Origin: Serinus canaria
Lineage: Eukaryota; Chordata; Aves; Passeriformes; Fringillidae
Direction of reading: 5' to 3'
DNA length: 64,000 bases
NCBI RefSeq assembly: GCF_022539315.1
Contig: NC_066327.1
Location: 1,879,001-1,943,000 of the forward strand
The notes beneath the pieces are model-generated. The model searched no databases. It was not told the origin of the DNA and saw only the letters and a list, made by a program, of their open reading frames with translations. This document shows positions 56,006 to 64,000 of this stretch, piece by piece. Position 1 is the stretch's first letter. Every line of letters begins with the position of its first letter. The position numbers were made by a program, and so were the translations under genes.

Positions 56006-57009
56006 GTGACCCTGGAAGTTCACCTGTGCTTTACCTACAGCTTATGAGCAGCTCAGTGGGTCTGTTGCATTTCAGCTCCCATGCAGCTTCCCTGTGACCT
56101 GGGCAGAGCCCTGGGCTCAGGATGAGGGGGGCAAGCCCATGGGACCCCCCCAGATCCAGGGATTTTGGGGTCACGATGGTGCCCTGAGCCCGTGAGCTCC
56201 ATGCCTCCTGCCACCCCAGCTCCAAATAATTCCACGACAAATAAATGCCACAACCCACCCACAGCAGAGGGAGGAGAGAGCTAAAAATACCCTCCCCTCC
56301 CGGCTGCCAGCCAAGCCCAGTGGGGCCACCTGCCAGCAGGGAGCCAGAGCCACCCCAGCAGGACTGCGCACCCTCTGCATGCTCTGAACAGGAACAATTC
56401 CTGACCTGGCTGCTGGAATGGGCTCCTCGGGGCTGGCATGGGTGCCCAGGCAGCTCAGCCCAGCTGGCAGCTCCCCACGCTGCCTCCAGACACAGGGGGA
56501 GGCACAGATTCTGGGGAGGAACACCCCAAGGGGGGTGACATCTTTCTCTGCCACCTCCCCAGGGGACAGCAGAATTGCCAGACCAGGGCGAAAGGCATTG
56601 GCAAGGCCATGGAGCTGCTGGCACAGGGATGGGGGACAGTTCTGGGGACAGGGGACACTGCTTGTGGCACAGGGGTGCTAAGGTGTTGCTGTGGGGCTGG
56701 GACAGGGACATGGGAGCAGCCTGTCCCGCTCTGGAGAGAGGGATGGGGATGGTGGGGAGGGGCTCCTGGGCCTCCATCACCCTGCACGGGGCATCCCCAG
56801 TTCTGGGTGGTGGTGGCACCTTCCCAGGGTGGCCAGTAGTGTCCTGGTCAGACAGGAGGGCACAGGCAGCTGTCCTGTCCCCAGATGTCCTGCAGGCTCA
56901 GCCTCTCCCCTGAGCAGCTCTCACCCAAGTGCCCATAAGGAGCAAGCTTTGCCTTTGGCAGCTCCTGGACTGCCAAGGATGGCCCATATGGATTGTAGCC
57001 AGCAGGAGC

Positions 57010-57588
57010 AGGGAGGGCATCCTTCCCCTGCCCTGGGCACTGCTGAGGGCACACCCTGAGTGCTGTGCTCAGCTTTGCCTCCTCAGCTTGGGAAGGACCT
57101 TGGGACACTGAGCACATCCAGAGGAGGCAATGAGGCTGGAGAGGGGCTGGGAACACAAACCCTGAGAGGAAGCCCTGAGGGAGCTGTGGGTGCTCAGCCT
57201 GGAGAAAAGGAGACTCAGGGGTGGCCTTATCACAACTCCCTGGAAGGTGCCTGTGCTCAGCTGGGGCTGGGCTCTTCCTCCAGGGACTGACACAACCAGA
57301 GCACACAGCCTTGAGCTGCACCAAGGGGAATTCAGGTTGGATATCAGGAAAAAGTTTTTCAGAGAAAGAGTGATAAAGTTCTGGAATGGCTGCCCAGGGA
57401 GGTGGGGCAGTGACCATCCCTGGATGTGTTTAACAAAGCCTGGATGTGGCACTGGGTGCCAGGGTTTAGGTGAGGTGTTGGGGCTGGGTTGGACTTAATG
57501 ATCTTGGAGGTCTCTTCCAACCTGGTGATTCTGTGAATTCTGTGATTCTGATTTCTGCGAATTCTGCGAATTCTGTGAATTCTGAAAT
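57010..57588 (+). mobile_element. CR1 3' fragment with tail repeats, longest in the window
   Basis: Plus-strand CR1 of about 580 bases: TCAGCCTGGAGAAAAGGAGA, CTGCACCAAGGGGAATTCAG, TTGGATATCAGGAAAAAGTT, CTGGAATGGCTGCCCAGGGA, TGATCTTGGAGGTCTCTTCC, ending in an expanded GAATTCTGTGATTCTG-type tail (57525-57588). The tail is the usual 8-base CR1 terminal repeat, extended. Confidence 0.93.
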
Positions 57589-58149
57589 TCCCCGATCTCT
57601 GGGCAGGCAGTGCCTCAGGAGCTGTGGGAAGCTGCTCCCTTCAGCCCCCAGGAGCTCAGGGATAGGATGTGATGGGCAGCAGTGGGTCACACGCTGCCTC
57701 TCATGCCCCAAAATGCAAAGCTGAGATCCTGGAGGACACATCACAGAGTAAAGAGCGTGAAAGTAGAAAACATCTCACAGCTCCCTGCCTGCCTGGCTCC
57801 GCAGAGATCTGCCCACTCAGGCCAAAGCTGGAGCCGTGGAAAAGGAGTCAGAAGAGCTTTGTCTGTGTTCCAACCCTTTGGAGATTTGAAACTTGACAAC
57901 AACACAGGAGAGATTTTTTCCCCTGTTTTTACAGATTATCAGTGCATGAAAATGCTGCCACACTCCATGCCAGACCCATGGAGCAAACCTGCTCCCAGTG
58001 CCCAGGGAGAAACCTCTTCCCATCCCCACAGCCAGCAGCCCCCGAGCTGGGTGTGTGTCCTGTCAGCACCAGAGCAGCCCCAGCTGCACCCACAGCCCCC
58101 TGCAGCAGCACCCTGTGAGCAGGGCCCACCCCCCTGCAGGGCTGCCTGC

Positions 58150-58620
58150 AGCTCTGGGGTCTCCAGAAGGACCTGGAGCTGCTGGATGAGTCCAGAGAAG
58201 CCATGGAGATGCTCCCAGCTGAAGGCCCTCTGCCATGGAGCCAGGCTGGGAGAGCTGGGGGTGCTCACCTGGAGAGGAGAATGCTCCAGGGAGAGCTCAG
58301 AGCCCCTGCCAGGGCCGAAAAGGGCTCCAGGAGAGCTGGAGAGGGACTGGGGACAAGGGCTGGAGGGACAGGACACAGGGAATGGCTTCCAGTGCCAGAG
58401 GGCAGGGATGGATGGGATATTGGGAATGAGGAATTGTTCCCTTGGAGGGTGCCCAGAGCAGCTGGGGCTGCCCCTGGATCCCTGGCAGTGCCCAAGGCCA
58501 GGCTGGACACTGGGGCTGGAGCAGCCTGGGACAGTGGGAGGTGTCCCTGCCATGGCAGGGGTGGGATGGGATGAGATTTAAGGTCCTTTCCATCCAAACC
58601 ATTCCCTGATTCCATGACCC
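58150..58620 (+). mobile_element. CR1 3' fragment, long
   Basis: Plus-strand CR1: CCAGAGAAGCCATGGAGATG, GAATGCTCCAGGGAGAGCTC, GGGATATTGGGAATGAGGAA, GCCCCTGGATCCCTGGCAGT, ending CCATTCCCTGATTCCATGA. It belongs to the same sub-type as the copy at 2530. Confidence 0.92.
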
Positions 58621-60080
58621 AGAGCCCACCCAAGGCTGCAGAGGCTCTTGCTCAGGATGGCCTTGCCTGGGCTGCTCTGCACCCCAAGTGTGACCCCTCT
58701 TTCCCCTCCCTCCATGCATTCAGGATTCCTGCCCTGATCCTGTGTTTACCAAATCCAGGGCCCTCCAGGAGTTTCCCCCTCCCCCCTGGATTTCCCAGGG
58801 CAATCCCAACCAGGAGGATCCTGTATTTCCCACTGAGGAGGAATTTATCCAAAGGGAGAAAGTCAAGGTAGGGCCCTGAGCCCGTGGCAATCCTCAGGGA
58901 ACAGGAAGCTGCTGCAGAGGAGCTGCATTGCACAGGACTGAGTCATCCACTCTTCTTGCTGCCTCATGTCGGTTATAATGGACATGAGGGAAAGAAAAGC
59001 AGGATTACATTTTCTCTTCTTCCTCCAGCCACGATCCTGAAGTGTGGCAGGGTGGGGACCAGCCTGGCTCCTTCTGGGGCACAGCTCGAGCCTGGAAAGT
59101 CTGGAGAGATCTCCTCTGGCCGTGTGCAGGTTTTCCCAGGGGCAAGGGGCAGGTGAGATGCTTCCTGCTGGGATCTTTCCCGGGATCAGGGTAGGGTGCC
59201 CTCGATCAGTGGGTGCCACACGGCAGGTCCTGAGCTGTTCCTTTGGCATGTCTGTTCCAGCAGCCCGGGGCTGAAAGGCCGGGGTTAAGAAAGGCTCTGA
59301 TTCACCGAGTGGGCTCATTCGAGGGCAGTTTCCTGTCCCTGCTCCACCCTCCCAGGTGCTGCCGGACTGGTTGTGCCGCTGCTGGAGCAGGACAAACAGC
59401 CCTGGGGCCCCTCCAGTGCCAGGGGGCATTTCCAGCTCGCGGCAGGTGCCCTCCACTCCTGAATCCACCCCGGGATGCTCCTGCTGGAGATCTCCCCAGT
59501 GGATGTGGAGCCCTGGCTGGGCCACCTTTCAGCAGTGGCTGGAAATAAATCCCCAGTTTCTCTGCTGATATCTGCAGCTGACACAGGAGCCTGGCAGGGC
59601 AGTAAATAGCGATGAGGAGCCAGCAGCCTTCAGCCCAGGCTGATCCAAGCATCCCTATTTCATCCCCCAGCTGAGAGCTAGAGCTGGGAACAAGCAGTGC
59701 CGGCTGCTCCTGCCAAACCGAGCCGGGGCTTTGGAGAAGAAATATGCAGGAGCAGTGGGAAGTGAGGTTTAGCATCCCTGCAAACCTGAGGGAAGGGGAG
59801 AGCTGCTGCTGGGGGCTGAGGAAGCCCAAGGTGGGCTGAAATTCCCGCGAAAGACAGAAAAATGTGTTGGGAAGGAACAGGAATAGTCAGGGGGGTGTCG
59901 GTACTGGTGGAGCCCTGGGGAAAATAAATGCTGCCATGTGCAGGGAATTCCCATTTCCCCCAGGAATAAACAGCCCAACTCCATCCCTGCTCTGGGAGCT
60001 GTTCCCCTGGCCGAGGGGAGGCTGTGGAGCAGAGAGCTCGAGGAGAGAGCTAGGCAGGAAGGGATCCTGCAGAGGGAAGA

Positions 60081-60108
60081 GGGAAAAGGGAAAAGGGAAA
60101 AGGGAAAA
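60081..60108. repeat. (GGGAAAA)4 microsatellite
   Basis: Four perfect 7-base units, just left of the paired AP-1-like sites at 60131-60161. Confidence 0.93.
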
Positions 60109-60130
60109 GGAGTGGTTTTTTTCTCCCAAC

Positions 60131-60161
60131 TGACTCATGTCTGCATTGCCGTGAGTCAGCA
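60131..60161. promoter_or_regulatory. Paired AP-1 / NF-E2-like sites
   Basis: TGACTCA (60131-60137) and TGAGTCAGCA (60152-60161) lie 14 bases apart. The second fits the NF-E2/MAF consensus. The location is intergenic. Confidence 0.3.
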
Positions 60162-60687
60162 TGGCAGGATCACCTGCCCAGGGCAGCCTGGCATGGAAAT
60201 GATCTGTGAGGCTCCTCCCAAAGCACCCTGGCATTCCACGCCCGTGCAGGTGGGGATGGGGCGGCTCTGCCCCTCCAGGTGCTCTCGCTGCCCTGGGCAG
60301 GGTGCAACCCCCTGGGGGTCTCCCCGTGTCCTGGTGTGTGACTTGCCAGCCCAGGGGGCCCTGTCCCCTTAGTGCTGCCCCCTTTGCAGAGTGCCAGGGG
60401 GTCAGATCCCCATCCAGGAACTGGTCCTGCCTAAAAATACTCTTTTTTTCCAGGATACTTTAACTGCCTCTGTTCTGCAGGGAAATTCCTCCAGTCCAAC
60501 ACTGTCCCAACTACTGCCCAGTTGTCCCAGTATAACCAGGGCAGCACTGGGGAGAGTCCCCCCAACACAGGGGACACAGAATGCCAGGCTCCCCCCCCCC
60601 CCAGCACTGGGGTCCCCTCGGTGCCCCCAGGCAATGCCCCACGCTGGGGGTGAGCAGCACCCTCTGTTTGCTGTCACAGGGGACAGA

Positions 60688-60935
60688 GGGTGACAAAGCT
60701 CCCCTCACCAGGGCACACAGGGTGACAGAGCTCCCCTCTCCAGGGTGCACAGGGTGACAGAGCTCCCCTGGCCAGGGTGCACAGGGTGACAGAGCTCCCC
60801 TCTCCAGGGTGCACAGGGTGACAGAGCTCCCCTCTCCAGGGTGCACAGGGTGACAGAGCTCCCCTGGCCAGGGTGCACAGGGTGACAGAGCTCCCCTCTC
60901 CAGGGTGCACAGGGTGACAGAGCTCCCCTCGCTGT
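60688..60935. repeat. 32-bp minisatellite, about 8 units
   Basis: Units starting GGGTGACAGAGCTCCCCT repeat every 32 bases, seven full and one partial copy. Two alternative middles, CTCTCCAGG and CTGGCCAGG, are interspersed. The period is not a multiple of 3, so open frames across it show three rotating reading patterns and are not genes. Confidence 0.95.
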
Positions 60936-61147
60936 CTCGGGGGCAGAGGAGAGCCCGGATCCCGCGGCAGAGTGGAGGGAGGAGGATTTGCATCTGCCCG
61001 AGGTGGGATTGCAGCAGGGCTCCCACCTCACCCTCCCTCGCTCCCTCGGGAATTTTGCCTCGCTTTCCCACCCTGCTTTCCGCCCTCACTGCCTTCCCAC
61101 CCCCTCCCACGCCAGCCGGCTCCCGGGGCTGCATCCCGGCAGAGCAT

Positions 61148-61190
61148 CCTCCTCCTCCTCCTCCTCCTCCTCCTCCTCCTCCTCCTCCTT
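61148..61190. repeat. (CCT)n microsatellite, about 14 units
   Basis: Uninterrupted CCT repeat; on the minus strand it would read as a run of glutamate codons in a spurious frame. Confidence 0.97.
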
Positions 61191-63384
61191 CCCCCCAGGC
61201 AGCCCCCGCCCAGCCGTGGCAGCTCCCACCCCGCTGCCAGGAAAGCGCAGAGTGCTGGGATCCCTGCCAGAGCCCGACTCCTGCGCCTCAGCTCCCAGCG
61301 AAATGCCAGGAACGTGCTCTCCGGAGCTGCCAGGTGACGGGAGGGACCTTCTGCAGCGCTGGCACTGCGGGGGCTCAGCTGGGCCACGCTGGGACCCTTC
61401 GCTTTGGGGTGCTCCCAGCAGTGTGCCACCCCTGGGAGCACCCCAAAGGCTGAGCAGCGTGAGCAGGGCTGAGCACTCCCCTGTGCCCCTGCCTGACCCC
61501 AAAACCTGTGCAGCCCCCCGAGCACTGGGGTGGCTCCCGAAGCACACCTGGGTGGGCACCTGCAGCTCGGGGGTGCAGGGGGGAGCTCTGGGGGGAGTGG
61601 GAAGGACCCTGCAGGGCCTGAGGGGAGCTGAGAGCTCACCCACACCAGGAGAGTCTCCTGCTCCTTCCCTGGGCAAAGAGAGGTGGAAAATCATCCAGGA
61701 ACGCCCAGGAGGAGGGTGATGAGGCTGGGTGCACCCAGACCCCTCCCCACGTTCCCACTGCCCCGTTCCCCCTGCCCTGAGCCCAGGAAGCCATCGGGAG
61801 CTGGATCTGTGCCCCCCTGCCCAAGGGACGGACACCTGTGGCTCCCTGGCACAGGCAGCGGGGGAGGGAAGCAGAGGATCAGTCCCCTCCACACCCTCAG
61901 GCTGGGGGGTGGAAACCTTCACCCAAAGGCTTTTCTTCCAGTTTTTTCCCTTTTTCTCACCATTCCTGGTGTTTTTCCCACATCCCAGCACTGATCACTG
62001 CCACTCCAGGATTGCAGGTTCCCTGCACAAGTCACAGAGGCCCTCTGTGCCCCTGATGTGTGGCACTGCCATGCCATCCTCCAGGGACATTTGGGTGATG
62101 TCCCCTCCCAGCCCTGTCACCGGCATCCCCATCAGCCACTCCTGTGGGGCCATGGCATGCCTGTCACCCATCAGCTCTGCAGGGATGGTCCCTGGGAAGA
62201 GGAGGGATGGGCATGGATCATCCCTGGCTGCTCCTGGCACCGTGTGCCCTCTCCAACAGAGTGTTCTTGTGTCAGAGAGCACCCACAGAGCAGGGAAAAC
62301 CCTGCAAAGTGTCCCGTTTTCAAAAGTGGCACTGCAAAAGGCAAGGGACGTGAAGTCTCTGCTTTCAAACCTCCTTTCTTCCCCCAGGAACAGGGAAGTG
62401 AGGGAAGCACAGGGAATTCTGTGTGACCCTTGCACGTGGCACACTCAGGAGAGGCACTGAAAGCTGGGCACACCTTGCTGGCAGTGCCCAAAAAGGCTGT
62501 GCCACCCCTCCAGAGGCCAGAGGAGACCAAACCCTGCCCTGTGGGCACCCTTGGGTACATCCCGAGTGCCCACACTGCTGCCGCCACCACGAGCTGCTGG
62601 CTCTGCTCGGTGCTCCCAGGGTGCTGGCACCAGCTTTATTGCCAGGGCTGTGTCACCCTCTGCCTGCTGAAGGACACAGAGGCCACCTGATCCCCAGGGC
62701 ACGTGGCCCCTGATCTTTGTCACTCCTGGGCAGCAGAGTCGGGGCTGCCAGGGCCAAGAGCAGCAGGGCAGCACCTGCTGAGCCCCCTGGGGTTTGTCCT
62801 GGCATGGCTGGGGGAGCAGGGATGGCACCTGCAGCATTCCAGCCACCCCGCACGGGTGGGACACATGGGGCCCGAGTATTTTTATCCTCCCCAAGTGTGT
62901 GTGAGTCACTCATTTGTGTCTCCTCCACATCAATCCCTTCCAGCACAGTGCCAGCTCAGAGGGAGAGAGCAGGGGAGAAGGATTTCAAACCCAGCTCTCC
63001 TCACAGGCTGGAGGAAGGGAAAGGATGGGATCCATCCCTGCTCACCCCCCAACCCAACCCCCTCACCCTCCCTCTGCTGCCATCCCCAGCTCAACCCCAG
63101 AGCTGTAAATCCCCTCTCTGCCAGCCCCAGAACTGCCTGCTCCTGTCCCAGAGAGCTGGTTGGGCAGGGGGTGGCACTCAGCAGGACCAGGCACAGCACA
63201 GGGCCAGGAACGACCTGATGTCCCAGAGTTCTGGAAGTCTGAGTGTGGCCGTGCCCAAAGCAGCATTTGTACATTTCCTTTGTGAAGAAAGTGTCCCTGG
63301 ATGCAAATTCCCCCTCTGCAGATGCCTGGGGCTGGCACAGGGGGGCTGGGGGGGCACTGCCCCCGGGTGCACCCATGGAAGGGC

Positions 63385-63985
63385 TGACAGGATAAGAGAA
63401 TGGCTTCAGAGGGACAGAGAGGGGGTTTAGATGGGATATTGCTCTCCACACCTTCCTGAAGGGAGGTTGCAGACAGGTGGGGTCAGTCTCTGACAGAACC
63501 AGAGGACACAGTCTCCAGCTACAGCAGGGAAGGGACAGGTTGGATATTAGGGAGAAATATTTCACCAAAAGAATAATAAAGGACTGGAATGCTCTTCCCA
63601 GGGAGGTGGTGGAATCACCATCTCTGGATGTGTTTAAAAAAATTTGAACATGGCCCTTGGTGCTACAGTCTGGTTGAGTGTTAGGGCATAGGTTGGACTC
63701 GATGCTCTTAGAGGTCTCTTCCAACCTCATCATTCTGTGATTCTGGGATTCTGTGATTCTTTATGATATTGGGATAAAATTCCTCCCTGGCAGGGTGGGC
63801 AGGCCCTGGCACAGGGTGCCCAGAGCAGCTGTGACTGCTCCTGGATCCCTGGCAGTGCCCAAGGCCAGGCTGGAGATTGGGGCTTGGAGCACCCTTGGAC
63901 AGTGGAAGTGTCCCTGCCATGGCAGGGTTGGGATGGGCTTTAAATTCCCTTCCAGCCCAAACCATTCCATGGTTTCACAATGCCA
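63385..63985 (+). mobile_element. Outer CR1 3' fragment, split by a second CR1
   Basis: The left part (63385-63440) ends GTTTAGATGGGATATT. The right part (63771-63985) continues GGGATAAAATTCCTCCCTGG, GGTGCCCAGAGCAGCTGTGA, ending AAACCATTCCATGGTTTCAC. Removing 63441-63770 restores the usual CR1 order. Confidence 0.88.
63441..63764 (+). mobile_element. Inner CR1 3' fragment nested in a CR1, with flanking GATATTG
   Basis: Plus-strand CR1 of a different sub-type: ACCTTCCTGAAGGGAGGTTG, GGTTGGATATTAGGGAGAAA, GGTTGGACTCGATGCTCTTA, ending TTCTGTGATTCTGGGATTCTG. GATATTG occurs at both edges (63435-63441 and 63765-63771), consistent with a 6-7 base target duplication. Confidence 0.88.
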
Positions 63986-64000
63986 CCACCAGGCAGGGTC

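Larger units (their letters stand above)
58935..63384. other. Intergenic stretch without recognisable genes
   Basis: Unique sequence with the 32-bp array, (CCT)n, (GGGAAAA)4 and AP-1-like pair listed separately. The 301-codon minus-strand frame at 61086-61991 owes a glutamate run to the (CCT)n repeat and is not convincing as a gene. Confidence 0.55.

Noticed and set aside
60511..61134. 207-codon minus-strand frame with repeated peptide
   Set aside because: It arises from the 32-bp array, whose three frames are all open.
61086..61991. 301-codon minus-strand frame with a long glutamate run
   Set aside because: The glutamates come from the (CCT)n microsatellite; the rest has no recognisable features.
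1..64000. tRNA, rRNA, snRNA or microRNA genes
   Set aside because: No A/B-box pairs with a cloverleaf, no rRNA words and no convincing hairpin precursor were seen; a covariance-model search would be needed to exclude small ones.

Overview
The window is non-coding-rich vertebrate nuclear DNA, almost certainly from a bird. It holds many copies of the avian CR1 retroposon (3' ends with TTGGA, CCAACC and ATTCTGTGA-type tails), GC-rich minisatellites and one multi-exon vertebrate gene. The wording of the CR1 copies looks songbird-like to me, but that is an impression from memory and not a test.

The only gene I can support is protocadherin-1 (PCDH1), on the minus strand. Four coding exons are visible: exon 1 (34654-34717, inside a CpG island), exon 2 (27990-28804), the large exon 3 (24184-26454), and a downstream exon used only by the long isoform (7583-7802). 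All junctions have GT/AG signals and keep frame. Reading through the exon 3 donor ends at the short-isoform stop (24184-24186), followed by about 1.2 kb of 3' UTR and an AATAAA at 22991-22996. Exons 1-3 give a short protein of 1049 residues: signal peptide, seven cadherin repeats, one membrane span and a cytoplasmic tail. Splicing at 24262 instead gives a long isoform with an RRVTF motif; its last exon(s) must lie beyond the left edge.

Layout: 1-7576 is intron of the long isoform. 7803-24183 is a 16 kb intron plus the short-isoform 3' UTR, with CR1 pieces, an ancient LINE reverse-transcriptase remnant and small tandem arrays. 24184-28804 is the coding core, with a possible regulatory block in intron 2. 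28805-34653 is intron 1, rich in degenerate CTGCAG repeats. About 33.0-35.6 kb is the CpG-island promoter area, with a 19-bp minisatellite. 35.6-64 kb is upstream intergenic DNA with no recognisable gene: a 1.5-kb array of 48-bp units, another ancient LINE remnant, a 101/92-bp dimeric array, an isolated AT-rich 500-bp block, and (from about 47 kb) a dense run of CR1 copies, several nested in one another.

No tRNA, rRNA, CRISPR, prokaryotic operon or novel multi-gene system is visible. The points most worth following are the split initiator region and isoform switch of PCDH1, the 48-bp array that is open in several frames, a 150-bp repeat found once inside a CR1 and once 1 kb away, and nested CR1 insertions, one with an apparent target-site duplication.
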